A stretch of 64,000 bases of DNA from positions 2,728,001 to 2,792,000 of the forward strand of contig NC_016461.1 of the NCBI RefSeq assembly GCF_000226115.1, given 5' to 3'. A program made the translations under genes and the position numbers. Below, piece after piece: positions 13,001-24,369 of the stretch. Within the stretch, counting starts at the first letter, position 1; each line of letters begins with the position of its first letter. This DNA is from Thermothielavioides terrestris NRRL 8126 (Eukaryota > Ascomycota > Sordariomycetes > Sordariales > Chaetomiaceae). The notes under the pieces are model-generated. The model ran no database searches and was not told where the DNA came from. It worked only from the letters and a program-made list of their open reading frames with translations.

Positions 13001-13617
13001 TTCTTCTCCCGTCCATGTTCCGTCTCCCTTATCTCCTGTGAGGGAATGTCATTCGGGATCTCCTGTGCGAGTGAGAGGAACTCGGGTGCCTGGTCGTAGG
13101 GGACCGAGAAGACTAGAGCGCTATCCTGCGAGTAGGTCGTGAACGAGTTCGAGGTCGACGGCAGCGCGCGGATCGAGAGGTTTTGGGGCATGGGCACCGC
13201 ACTGGCCATGGGGGCGGCCTTCGACGGGTCGGTAGACAGAGATTCGGGAAACACCAGCGTCAGGAGAGCCAAGTGGTCGGCGTTAGGGGGGATCGGCGCG
13301 TCGGTATCACAAGGCTGCCACGTCCAAGCGGTATCCTCGCCGGCACGGAGCAAGCGGCTACCCTCGACAAGAGAGGACCACTCCGCCTTTCTTACATTGG
13401 TGGTAGCGTCGAACAAGCTCTCCTCGAGGAGGCCGATGTAGGAGGAGCTCGCCAACAGTGCGACAACGACAATGGTCTGGATCGGGTGCGTCGACGTGAG
13501 CCGCGAGAGCACCTGCAGGAGCGGCGTGATCTTTTTGTTCAGCCATGAGGGAGCGGCATTTTGCGAGCGCGGCTGTTCCCCGCGAAATCGCGACGGCAGA
13601 AAGTTCGAAGCGATCAT
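10005..13617 (-). CDS. hmgA: 3-hydroxy-3-methylglutaryl-CoA reductase
   Basis: Two exons (13617-10445 and 10380-10005) encode 1182 residues. The enzyme reduces HMG-CoA to mevalonate with two NADPH, the controlled step of sterol and isoprenoid synthesis, in the ER membrane. The N-terminal half is multi-spanning, with a sterol-sensing-like domain around residues 242-410 ([29 protein letters not shown]). A Pro-rich linker (about 680-720) leads to the catalytic domain: [10 protein letters not shown] (catalytic Glu), [25 protein letters not shown] (catalytic Lys), EVGTLGGGT, and RAHMQHNRS with the catalytic His at about 1138. Splicing after the AA of the last exon-1 codon restores [16 protein letters not shown], the expected sequence. 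All catalytic residues are present. Length is normal for fungal enzymes. Confidence 0.96.
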
Positions 13618-15285
13618 GGTGAGCAGGGGGACGAAGTCGTCACTGGTGTCTCTCTGACATGAGGGCGTTCAGGAGGAATAGAGAGATCTGAACCACGAAA
13701 TGCAGTTAGCCATTGACCTGGCTGGCAATTTGCCGCGATGAGAAGCATGTGAATGCATTGTGAAGCACACGTCGCGCAGCGCTGCCGCCGTTCGGTTGCG
13801 AGCTTAGCTCGGCCCGCGACGCCATCTCGGCGGGAAGCGGAGCCGTCGCCGATTCAGGGGGAAGTACGGGATAGGGACTTGTCACACAACCAGCGGACTC
13901 TCGAGCAAAGCAACACCTTCAACCATACCCTGTATTGAAATGCGTCGACTTGCGAGTCGGCGGGTGTCGCGCAAGCTTCCAAAGATCTGTTGTGGACGAA
14001 GGGACCGCTTGGCCGGCACAGCGAGACACAGCGAGCGGATGTCAGCCCCCAGGAAATCGGCAAGAACGCTGCAAAGCGCGAGACCGAGGTTCGGTGCAGG
14101 GACGGCAGCAGCGCGCCGGGAAACGATGGCAATGTTGAATTGAGCGTCCGCGGGCACCTTGAGGGGGGAACGAACCGCCGAGTGAGGTTCGATGCTGCTC
14201 TCGCTTGTCGGAGGCGGTGATCAATCTCAAAAAATAAATTCAGACCAGTTGGGGTTGGGTCATGTTAGTGTAACGCGGTCCAACAACCGTTTCTTGCATA
14301 ACTGCGAACGCACTGCCCACCTGCTCAGTTCCAGATCCCCGGTCGCACATGGCGAGCAACGATTGGCGTCGGCGCCCATCCCCACAGCCAAAAAGACGGA
14401 ATAGGCTAGCGCCGAGTGGAAAGTGGGAAACAGTTGGCTTGGCATAGGAGGCGCGCAAGCCATGGCACTGGCAGGCAGCTGCTGATGCCAGTGTTTGCCA
14501 CTTGTGTTTGAATCCGCTTCGCGGTTATCGCGTTAGCGTGCTGCTCCACACCAGTTTCTCGAGGCGGTCAAGTAAGGGAGGCGCCTTTCAGACGTTACGA
14601 TTGTCGTGATGGGCCGTCCTAGTATTGTCCTCGGCCATTCCTTTGTCGCTGGAGGTCGAGATGGAGGGCCAGGTGACTTTGCAGCCCAGGAAGCTACCAA
14701 TTTGCTTCCACCAGCCGCCCTTACGTTGCCGGACTAAGGTTGCGTGCAAGATCAAGGCAAACACTACCTACTAATCGTGCGGTATGCCATAGTGGCTGGC
14801 AAACGATGGCCCGCTTCAAACGGTCAAGACACACTAACTATTCCGTACACTACCCGCATTGCGCATCACGCTGGTTGACCACCTCCATGCCTTGAGTTGG
14901 TGCTCTGGCCGTGCTAACTCTGCCCCAGGCTGCGCCTCGATGACGACAGCTGGGCCTCGTGCGAAATGACGCCTGTCCTCCACTGAAGTCATTGCCTTCC
15001 CACGACCCCCTGTTTGTTCTGTGAAACCCCGTCGTCGAGTCCAAGCAAATGGGTTGGTAAGTTATCACATAGCAGTTAAGTATCTCATCGGAAGATGGCA
15101 TTAGCTTTTTCCCATGGTATCCGGCATACCTGCCTTTCACAGGCATGATCGCTCGCCTCTCCGTGATAATTCCCTTCCAATCACCCTCAAGCGCCCGTAT
15201 GTTGCGGATCATACCACCGCAAATAGGTGCCATTGTCATCTAGCCACGGTTTACTTCATATTTATTATTTTTTTTGGATTTTTAA

Positions 15286-15289
<4 letters not shown>

Positions 15290-15345
<56 letters not shown>
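15290..15345. repeat. Poly-T run, 56 nt
   Basis: Uninterrupted T homopolymer; it could be the tail of an old retroposed sequence read on the minus strand, or slippage. No target duplication was found. Confidence 0.9.
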
Positions 15346-15346
<1 letters not shown>

Positions 15347-16162
15347 GTTCCTCCTGGATTCCCGCACAACGCAACACTCCTAGATGAGTTAGATCACCCT
15401 CAAGAAGTTCCACTTCAAAGCGCCTGCAGCAAGTTGGGGAACCGGGGTAGCTTATGATGGTTAGTATATTGATCACGGAGTATTCCGTACTTGGCTGCAC
15501 GCCAACCCGTGACATTCAGCTGCCGTCATCACCGCGGCTCAGCAACAGCTTCGCGAACGCATCGGGCACACCCCCGCATTCGAGTTTTTCAGCACATGTC
15601 CCTTGCATGACGCCACAGGCTAGAGCGGAGCGCAAATGCAGCCTGCTGCAAGGGCAGCGTAGCATGCGTCGGAGCATGCTGGCAACCAGAGGAGGGCGCC
15701 GCCGAGCTCTTACAGATTGGCGACGACATACCTTGAGAGTGAATATGCAGGGATTGCTGTCGCTGATGCCACTATTTCTTTGTCTGGTTGAGTGCCTCCC
15801 AAGCATCACGCCTCTCCGGGTTTTACCGCTAGGTGAGTCCGGCCAGCCTTCAAGACGGGGATGCCGCCACATCGACAGCTAATTAGTCGTTCAGATAGGG
15901 CCCGTGGCCGCTTATTTACATATTTTGTCGCTAGAGAGGAGAGCCAAGAGGGTAATCAAAATCATACCGCATTCCAAAACAGACTGAGTGTGCAGAATAA
16001 TACGCTTCACTTGAGGTGACGGGTTCTACGAAGACTAGCTACCTACGTAGGGCTCACGAGGGAAATGAGCACCAAACAGCCGCTATGAGGTCTGCTCCTC
16101 CTCCTTTTGCTGTTTTTATTCGTCTGTTACAGCCTGTTTCCTGCGTCGATTATGTTGGAACC

Positions 16163-16361
16163 GCTGCGCAGGCTCAGGAAGATGAAGCTATCACGATGCA
16201 AGCAATGCGCACAACTGGGAACAATCGTGGTGTTGAGGATGTTGTATTGTGGGAGAGTTCTCCTGATCAGGAGCCCAGTCTTGGGCGGCAGTTGGGCATC
16301 AAGCCGGTGGATCCTAATCTCGGTGGGCCGGCCCGGTGCCCCGGGCCGGGCTGGTTCTGAC
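16163..16361 (+). repeat. Degenerate dispersed repeat, copy A
   Basis: Runs from CTGCGCAGG to a GGCCGGCCCGG-rich end and CTGGTTCTGAC. Shares GAAGCTATC.CGAT, CGTGGTGTTGA, GGCTGCAGTTGGG-like blocks and the GC-rich end with copy B 780 bp downstream. The GC-rich ggccggcccgg end is reminiscent of fungal hAT termini, but no transposase or clear TIR is visible. Confidence 0.5.
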
Positions 16362-16943
16362 AGATTACTTCCTATCGCCTATCGCGCAATGCACCGGCAC
16401 TCCCCGTCTTCAGATTGCCGAGAGCCCGAGACCCAGTCCGGGTATCAGAAGCTGGGTGTAATAGCTCCTAACGGAGATGTTCGAGAGCCATTTATGTTGG
16501 TTTGCGTTTTTTATGTTGGTTTGCGATTTTTATGTCGATTTGCGATTTTACTTTCAGTCCGGTAGGCTGATATGTTCGCTTGTGAGTCTTCTAGTTTGCG
16601 ATTAAGGGACACACTGCTATCGGGGTTATGTTTTCACATGCTGATGAGGTGTCAGACCACTGAGCTAAATCTCTGGGTCCTGGGATCTCATATTTTGTTA
16701 TTGGGACTCTTGTTGCTCAAGAGCCCCAAGGCCATATGCCAACAACCTCCTCAACTTTGCCAACCGTTTTTGGTTGGGAACGCTGCTTGAGCTTTGTATA
16801 CTCCTTTTCACACCGAGGCACAGTCACCTTTCTCTAAGGCCGCGCTTTGATCATGATTTGAACAAGGGACTGTGTGTGGAGCGCCCGCAACAGCCAATTA
16901 GGTTCTCAAGGCGAATGAGAGAGACTCTTAATTGTTGGACCCA

Positions 16944-17163
16944 CTGCGCGGAAGCGATCAATTGAAGCTATCGCGATCCGAGCACTCAACAGCAAGGCGT
17001 TCAAGCGTGGTGTTGATCTGTGTATTGGATGGAAGACTGTGCAAGAGAGGGCGCCCTGTTGGGCTGCAGTTGGGCTCCCGGATATCCGGGGCCGGGGGAC
17101 CCCTGATCACGGATACCCGGCCCGAAGTGCCGGGTGGGGCCGAACCAAACCTCCGGTTCTGAC
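16944..17163 (+). repeat. Degenerate dispersed repeat, copy B
   Basis: Direct-orientation relative of copy A, about 60-65% alike by eye, also ending in a GGCC/CCGG-rich block and CCGGTTCTGAC. Confidence 0.5.
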
Positions 17164-17432
17164 CGAGCACAACAAAAGGAGAACAGAGGGCTGCGAAAAT
17201 GCCTACTTTTCCTTTTGCCCTCGAGTACTATTCCAACGCAATTGCGTGACAGGTCAATGCTTTTCATTTCTCTTCACATTTTGCGATCATGTGTCTCAAA
17301 ACCCGAAGTCCCTCGATTCTATTAACGCCTACTGCGGCGCATTCCCCTTGAGAGACGACAATATATACACATCAAAGATACGAGTTATGGATTATGAAAC
17401 CGCGTGACAGCTGCCGATCGGGACGGCCGCCC

Positions 17433-18629
17433 TTAAACGCCGACGCAGACGTAGTAGCCAAGCCACAGGTTGTCGCAGGCGGCATCGACGTGCGGGTTCC
17501 AGGACTTGAAACTGGAGTCAGAGACGCCAGCGGACTTCTCAATCCCAGCGCACGTGTCCCCACTCTTCACCTGGTAGAACTTCTTGCAGTTGCTCACAGT
17601 GTTGGGCATCAGAGGCGACGGGGTGCTAGGGCCGGTGGCGCCGGGCGCGCCGACACAGACGTAGTAGCCCAACCACAGGTTATCGCAGGCGGCGTCGATG
17701 CTCGGGTTCCAGGACTTGAAATTGGAGTCCGAAACTCCCTGAGACTGCTCAATAGACTGGCAGGAGTCCCCACTCTTCACCTGGTAGTACTTGTTGCAGT
17801 CGCTCGTGGTGTTGGGCATCAGAGGCGACGGGGTGCTAGGGCCGGTGGCGCCGGGCGCGCCGACACAGACGTAGTAGCCCAACCACAGGTTATCGCAGGC
17901 GGCGTCGATGCTCGGGTTCCAGGACTTGAAGTTGGAGTCCGAAATTCCCTGAGACTGCTCAATAGCCTGGCAGGAATCCCCACTCTGAATCTGGTAGTAT
18001 TTGTTGCAGTCGCTCGTGGTGTTGGGCATCAGAGGCGACGGGGTGCTGGGGCCGGTGGCGCCGGGCACGCCGACGCAGACGTAGTAGCCCAGCCACAGGT
18101 TGTCGCAGGCGGCATCGATGGTCGGGTTCCAAGACCGGAACTCGTCGTCCGTAATTCCAGCGGACTGCTCAATAGATGCGCAAGCGTCCCCACTCTGCAC
18201 CTGGTGAAACTTGTTGCAGTCGCTCGCGAGGCTGGGCATCAGGGGCGAGGGGGTGGTGGAACTGGGGCTCGTAGTCGTGCTGGTGATCAAGGTGGTCGAC
18301 GGCCTGGTGGAGGTGCTCGTTGTCACCGTGACCGTGGTCGGTGTGGTGGTGGGGGTGACGGTGGTCGGGGTGCTCGTTGTCACCGTGACCGTGGTCGGTG
18401 TGGCGGTGGAGGTGGTGGTAGTCACTGTACCAAGGACACAATATTCCTGTCCAGCGACCAGATCACCGGGGCACGAGACGGAAGGATTGAGCGCCTGAAA
18501 GTCGGCTTGTGACAAGCCCCAGAAGGCGGCCATAGAAGCACAAGTGTCCCCGCTGACGGCGGTGACCTGGAAGTCGCACACGACAGACGTGGTCTGGCCC
18601 ACGGCTGCGATAGACATCTTCTGGCCCAT
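17433..18629 (-). CDS. Multi-LysM chitin-binding protein (five LysM modules)
   Basis: Single visible exon of 398 residues. LysM1 spans about 18-66 (VSGDTC, ALNPSVSC), a Thr/Ser-rich linker 69-132 follows, then four near-identical LysM modules at about 137-186, 207-256, 277-326 and 347-396, each with a QSGD/KSGD-C start and WNP.IDAACDNLWLGYYVCVG end, joined by a GPSTPSPLMPN linker. LysM modules bind chitin or N-acetylglucosamine polymers; secreted fungal multi-LysM proteins shield hyphae or sequester chitin fragments. No signal peptide follows the ATG at 18629, so an upstream 5' exon is likely (a hydrophobic segment lies in another frame near 18650-18700). It lies 3.6 kb from a LysM chitinase gene, a recurrent fungal arrangement. 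Confidence 0.82.
   Translation of the reverse strand: MGQKMSIAAVGQTTSVVCDFQVTAVSGDTCASMAAFWGLSQADFQALNPSVSCPGDLVAGQEYCVLGTVTTTTSTATPTTVTVTTSTPTTVTPTTTPTTVTVTTSTSTRPSTTLITSTTTSPSSTTPSPLMPSLASDCNKFHQVQSGDACASIEQSAGITDDEFRSWNPTIDAACDNLWLGYYVCVGVPGATGPSTPSPLMPNTTSDCNKYYQIQSGDSCQAIEQSQGISDSNFKSWNPSIDAACDNLWLGYYVCVGAPGATGPSTPSPLMPNTTSDCNKYYQVKSGDSCQSIEQSQGVSDSNFKSWNPSIDAACDNLWLGYYVCVGAPGATGPSTPSPLMPNTVSNCKKFYQVKSGDTCAGIEKSAGVSDSSFKSWNPHVDAACDNLWLGYYVCVGV
17604..18240 (-). repeat. 210-bp intragenic tandem repeat (LysM modules)
   Basis: Three copies of the block GGCATCAGAGGCGACGGGG sit exactly 210 bp apart and mark 70-codon LysM-plus-linker units. The middle units are almost identical in DNA, which points to recent duplication or gene conversion. 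Confidence 0.85.
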
Positions 18630-19741
18630 GATTGCTGGCTTTGTGGGGGGCTGGGGATAGAATGGGAAAGGAGGCCAATGAGGCAGAGCAACGCCTGAAG
18701 GGGTCCCACGTCAAGGGAAGGTTTCACAGTTGACCTGGGCGTCCGCGTGCCGAGCAGTTGGACTTTCCTACCTACCGTCACAGCCCCTACTTATACATCG
18801 ATTTCTTGCACTTGGAATGACTCGCTCTCATCGGCTGCTCCACTCCTTCACCAAACATTCGGAACTCGCTGACCTGCCGCCCGCAGAGCTCGGTAGCTGC
18901 CTAGGTAGGTAACCTATGGGTAAGCTGTGGATAACCTAGGCGCCTAGCGGAGAACCGAGGAGGAAGTTGGAACTGGAAGTGCTGTAGTGTAGTACGGTAG
19001 GAATTTATTGCATTTCGCTTCTGATCCTTCGAAGACAACATGGTCTTGAACTCGAGCAGACACCGAGGCCGGCCGTGATCGCGTGCACGTAGTGTAGTAG
19101 TGTCAGGTGCTTTGCCACGGTACTATCGAGTCTCCAGCCGCCTAGCAGGCCATTGACCGAGCGCACGGGTGTGAGCCGCGCGCCGTGGTTGGCTGGCTAT
19201 GCGGCAACGCGGCACGGTCGTAGTGTACACACAGAGTGTACTAGTAATCTGTCGTGAGACTAAGGTTACTTTGGCCGCGCCCCCTAATTGGGCAAGGGCC
19301 CAGGGGTCAGGTCAGGCACGACGGAGCACTTCGGTACTCTCCACTCCATACCGCAGTACACTCGGTCAGGTCCGCCGGAAGTAACGTCGCCTGCATCACC
19401 CCCCGCGCGCCTGGCCCCACTCAGGCATAGTGTGCAGTATGCGGCTCTTGGCATTCAATTTCGATTACACGATTCCGTTCCCCAAGACGGGAACAGAACG
19501 CCTGACGCTTTCTCCTGATGTCTCGTCTCGTGGTCTGCTACCGAACACAGTACACAACTGGCTTTCCTTTCTGCTGCTGCCTTCTATTCACTTCCATTTC
19601 CATTTTCTCCGTGCCGCTCGCCCGCTGGAATCCTCCGATGCGCGCCGCCTCTCGTTTCTGCTCGTTCTTCCTCCCCTAACCCACAACCGACACCTGGCAC
19701 CTGACACCTGACAACCCACAAGCGGAAACCCACCACCAAAC
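18630..19741. other. Divergent promoter region between LysM protein and DUF7136 gene
   Basis: No coding frame recognised except a possible missing 5' exon of the LysM gene near 18650-18780. The last 200 bases are C/T-rich, as is common just upstream of fungal start codons. Confidence 0.45.
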
Positions 19742-20581
19742 ATGACGACGGCCTTGTCGCTCTTGGCCCTGCTGTGGGCAGCTGGAGCTGCTCTGGGCGC
19801 TGACACGGCAACGCCGACCTTTCCTGCGACGTTCGAGGTCGATTTGATCTTCCCGCGCAACGAAACGTACGCGCCAACGCCCTTCTTCCCCATCGTTTTT
19901 GCTGTCCAGAACGCCGCCCTGGCCCGGTCGATCGAGACGGACTTCGACCTGGAGCTGTATGACACCACCGCCGGCCACAACTTCTCCGGCGAGAGCCCCT
20001 TTCTAAAACCGGAGCGCTTCAACTTCACTACCGAGCCGACGTATATCTACACGTGGGTCGCCAGCCTTGGAACGACACACGGCCTCGCAGAGACCACGCA
20101 CCAGCTCTCATGGAGCTTCAGTTCAGTGAACTGCTCAAATTCGAGCGAATACTTCCATCTCGGCGGGGCCCTCCAGCCGGCCAACCCGGTCTTTTTTACT
20201 ATCCGTAACGGCACCCAACAGACCGACTTCGTTGCCGCTCTGGCGAACAACGAGTCGTGCGCCGACAGGAGCCACGCCGCCTTCAACGTGACCGGCACGT
20301 TGCCGGCCGCGCCGTTGTTGCAAAACGGCTACAACTCATGCGCCGTCCTCTCCAATGTGCAGCCGTTTGTGTCGGGAAACCCGTGTGCAGTGAAGCTCAG
20401 CACCGAGACGGCAAGCAGCATCATGGCGGCCATGACGGCCGAGGTCTGCAAGGACAACAACAACAACGTGACCTTCTTGAGCTGCCCGTCAACGGGGGCG
20501 GCGCCCTCTGGGCGGGGGAAGGCGAGGTACACCGTTATGCTGGGAGCGTTGGGTTTTATCGCGGCTTTGTGGCTACTCTGA
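19742..20581 (+). CDS. DUF7136-type secreted, probably GPI-anchored protein
   Basis: Intronless, 279 residues. Residues 1-19 are a signal peptide (LLALLWAAGAALG). The N-terminal block FEVDLIFPRNETYAPTPFFP and FAVQN are the hallmark of the fungal secreted DUF7136 family. There are several N-x-S/T sites and paired Cys residues. The C-terminus (about 260-279) is hydrophobic after a small-residue stretch (GAAPSGRGKA), fitting GPI anchoring at the cell surface. The function of the family is not known to me. It lies between the LysM protein and the LysM chitinase, so a cell-wall role is plausible but is inference. Confidence 0.75.
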   Translation: MTTALSLLALLWAAGAALGADTATPTFPATFEVDLIFPRNETYAPTPFFPIVFAVQNAALARSIETDFDLELYDTTAGHNFSGESPFLKPERFNFTTEPTYIYTWVASLGTTHGLAETTHQLSWSFSSVNCSNSSEYFHLGGALQPANPVFFTIRNGTQQTDFVAALANNESCADRSHAAFNVTGTLPAAPLLQNGYNSCAVLSNVQPFVSGNPCAVKLSTETASSIMAAMTAEVCKDNNNNVTFLSCPSTGAAPSGRGKARYTVMLGALGFIAALWLL

Positions 20582-20645
20582 TCTAGTCTGTAGTGTAAAG
20601 CGCGAGAATGCGCGGCATCACGTGGACATTTCGGGTCCATCATTA

Positions 20646-20677
<32 letters not shown>

Positions 20678-22215
20678 CTTCCGTTTCTTTGGATCGCCTG
20701 TCTTGACTTTGGACTTTGCGCACCCAGTTAGCTAATACCTGAATTCACTCTGGTTCTGCCATGTGTTTATTCATGCTCCGACCTCTGGTGCGCATGCACT
20801 GCAGCAGACGCCTCCCAGGAGAGCAACCTCGAGCGAACTCGGCCGTCGTCTCCGAGCGGCGTCCAGGTCCCTGGTTACCCTCGCGCCCCGAGCATTATCG
20901 GCTCAAATCATCCGCCAACCGTCCCCATTGCACTCAATCCATTGGCAGTTTGCATTAGTGCTACTACACTACCTGCCAGGGGCGGCCTGCGTGTCTCCCA
21001 CCGGAAATTTTGCAGTGAGCGCCACCATGCAGCCTATATTCCGTACAGTAGAAAGCTACCTTACTGCCTAGTGTACATACGGAACTAGACGAGAGGTATG
21101 CCGTGTACTGTCGCGTACTGTATGGACGTCGGCACAGGAATACCCGATGTGCCGAGCAATGTCGGTAGCGAACGAAGCCACCGCCAACCTCGCCGCCCTC
21201 GAAGGCTGCGGGGCCTCAGCGCCCACCGCATCGCCTTTTTAAGCTTCCATATCAGCCAATTCTGCGTTTTCTGGCAAAGTCTGCACTTTCCAGCCTCTTC
21301 AACGCAACTAGCAACATCGCCAATTCGCAACGCTTCCTGTGGCGACACAGTACCTAGGCCGCGTGGTGAACGCTTCGCTGCAAAATTTTGGTGGGAGAGG
21401 CACAGGCCGTCCCTGGCGGGTAGTGTATGGACATAGATTGTACTCCGTACTCTACCTAGGTACCAAGTCCTGTGTAATCCGTAGTGTAGTAGCACTAATG
21501 ACACTGCTAACGTGGAGGATTTACACCACATAATGGGGTCCGCCATGATGCTCACTGTTGCCTCCCTGCAGACGAATTCATTCACCGAGTGTCTAGGTTA
21601 CCTCCCTTTACCCGACCAGTTGCGAGGCGCAGCGGCCGTTTTCTGGCCCAATGTCGCGCGATTCTCAGTCCCGAGCCGTGTCCGCTTTCCGGGTGCCCCT
21701 CGGCCATGCCTACAGGTACCTAGACCCACCCTGTGTTACTGCGGCGCATGCGCTTGGCCCCCACCAAACTAACCATCCCGGTCGACCTACACCACGTTTC
21801 TCCGACGACCCGGATCAGGACATGTGTGCCCGCCCCTAGAGCGGATTGGAGGCTGTAAGCGCGATGGGCGCCTGATGTAATCTGAGCGTCGCGCGAAGGA
21901 TGCGGCCGTCTCCATCGCGACCGGATGCCCATTGCCACCGTGGGGGGGCTTGCATCTCTGCGTCTCCAGCAGGCTGCAACGCGAACGGGCCGACCGAACC
22001 GGACGACGATGGCAGCACTCCGCCATGGACATAAAAGACGAAATTTCGTCTTGCTGCCGGCTGGGGCTTGAGGCTGGCAGCCAGGCAGGCAAGCAGCACC
22101 GGCCGAGTTGACGCTGCGCTTCCGATTCACCCTCTTTCACCTTCCCTGGTGTCACTCCTTTGTTTGTCTTCTTTCCCACCCCTTTTCCCCCTTTCCCCCC
22201 CAGTTCCTTGGCGTC
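20582..22215. other. Gene-free region upstream of the chitinase
   Basis: Begins with a 29-nt poly-T at 20649-20677, just after the DUF7136 stop. No coding frame recognised. The final 90 bases are pyrimidine-rich leader before the chitinase ATG. Confidence 0.5.
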
Positions 22216-24284
22216 ATGCCCTCGGTCACGGCCCTGGGCGTGGCCGCCCTCTTCCTGTCCTTCGGGGCAGTGGAGGGTGGCTTGACGCCGAACCCGCCGT
22301 TGCGGAAGTCGGCGTCCGTGTCCTACCGGCCGAGCGACGACTGTCCCAGGCTCTGCAGCGTCTCGGGACCAGACCCGGCCAACTGGACCGTGTACCACAG
22401 CTTGGACCAGGTGTCGCACTGCCAGGAGACGGTTTTCTACCACTTTGGCATCAACGACCTGGTGGATGATGCCAGCAAGCACCACCGCATCTACGCCTGC
22501 ACTTCGTTTGGCGCCTCCAAGAAGGTCGGCTTCGTGGTGCCGGCCGAGAAGACGGCGGCGCAGACGGTCAACAATGCCTCCTTCACCTTGGGCACGTCGG
22601 ACCGGAGCGGGGGGCCTAAACCGGTCGATCCCAGCCAGCTGTCCAGGCAGATTCGTCAATTTTTGACTAACGGCTTCACCGCCGACGGCAACGGGCCGCT
22701 CGTCTTGTTTGCCCAGAACCTCGGCACTACCGCCGGCCTCTACATGGGCAAAGCCGTGGACATGCGGTCGACGGGGACTGACGCCCTGGTGGCCCTGGAG
22801 AACGCGGTCCGCGCCTCCAACGTCACGGGCCGCGCCGTGGCCATGCAGCTGTGTGGGAAGGGCTATGACGGGGACCACGTCGTCGGCTTCATGGCCGCCA
22901 GCGGCTCGTCCTTCGCGCCCGTGCAGCAGGCGGTGCAGTCGTGGGCCAATGCCACCTGCCTGGACCTCAACTCCACGTTGCAGGTCTCCAGCACGGCCAG
23001 GTTCACCACGCCCCTGGTGCCGCTGGCATCCAACGCGACCATCAACGGCACCGCGACGGGCGCAACCAACGCGACCGCCGCGGCCCGGCTCTACACAACA
23101 AGGCTGGGGCGTCGGGATGACTGCCGGACGATCCAGGTGGCGGCCGGCGACGGCTGCTCGACGCTGGCGGCCAAGTGTGGCATCTCGGCCGCCGACTTTA
23201 CCAAGTACAACCCGGACTCGTCGCTGTGCTCGACCCTGACCCCCGGCCAGCATGTTTGCTGCTCTGCCGGCACGCTTCCCGACTTCCGGCCCAAGCCCAA
23301 CGCCGACGGGACGTGCGCCACTTACAAGACGGCGGCCGGCGACTCGTGCTCCAGCATTGCGGCGAGCAACAGCCTCACGGCCGACGACATTGAGTCCTTC
23401 AACAATCAGACCTGGGGCTGGAACGGCTGCGACAACTTGTGGACCGGCATCAACATCTGCCTGAGCACCGGCGACCCCCCCATGCCGGCCGCGGACCCCA
23501 ACGCCAAGTGCGGCCCCACAGTGCCCGGCACCGAGAGGCCGTCCGACTGGTCCGACATTTCGAATCTGAACCCGTGCCCGCTCAATGCCTGCTGCGACGT
23601 CTGGGGCCAGTGCGGCGTGACAAAGGAGTTCTGCACCGATACGGGCACGGGCGCCCCCGGCACGGCCAAGCCCGGCACCAACGGCTGCATCTCCAACTGC
23701 GGCACCGACGTGGTCAAGGGCAGCGCGCCCGCTGAGTTCATCAAGCTGGCCTACTTCGAGGGCTTCGGCATGAACCGCCCGTGCCTGTTCCAGGACGCGC
23801 GCCAGATCGACCCGAACCAGTTCAGCCATATCCATTTTGCCTTTGGCACCTTGACAGACGACTTCCAGGTGACGACGGGCGACGCTCTCAGCACGTACGA
23901 GTTTAACGCTTTCACGAGGCTGCAGGGCGTGAAGCGCGTCATCTCCTTCGGCGGCTGGGATTTCTCGACCAACCCCTCCACCTATAACATTTTCCGCAGC
24001 GGCGTCACTCCAGCTAATGTCCGTCAAACCCGAGCTCCTTTTCTTTTGCCGCTTTTGGTTTCGGGTAGCTCTTAGTTGCTCCCGAAACAGTTCCTTTGCA
24101 CCCGAGTTGCTCCCGATGTCCAGATTAGGGAAGAACTAACTCGCTTTTTGTTGGACAGAGAATGACTTTGGCCACCAACATCGCCAACTTCGTCAAAGCT
24201 CACAACCTGGACGGAGTCGACATCGATTGGGAATATCCCGGGGTGAGTTGCGCACATGCAAACCCTACTAACCCCTGAGCTCCC

Positions 24285-24315
<31 letters not shown>

Positions 24316-24335
24316 AAAAAAAGAAAAAAAAAAGG

Positions 24336-24369
<34 letters not shown>

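Larger units (their letters stand above)
13618..17432. other. Gene-poor 3.8 kb region
   Basis: Left end is the HMG-CoA reductase promoter. The rest has only short incoherent frames, a 56-nt poly-T (15290-15345), short tandem copies of a T-rich TTGGTTTGCG-type motif near 16490-16560, and two diverged copies of a degenerate repeat (16163-16361 and 16944-17163). I see no intact gene. Confidence 0.55.

Noticed and set aside
12079..13548. Long plus-strand frames opposite HMG-CoA reductase
   Set aside because: Shadow frames in GC-rich coding DNA; the minus strand has the complete enzyme.
14850..15239. Minus-strand 129-codon frame
   Set aside because: No recognisable family, codon pattern unlike neighbours, in a gene-poor region.
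21787..24027. 746-codon minus-strand frame opposite chitinase exon 1
   Set aside because: Shadow of the GC-rich chitinase exon; Gly/Arg/Val-rich with no domain.
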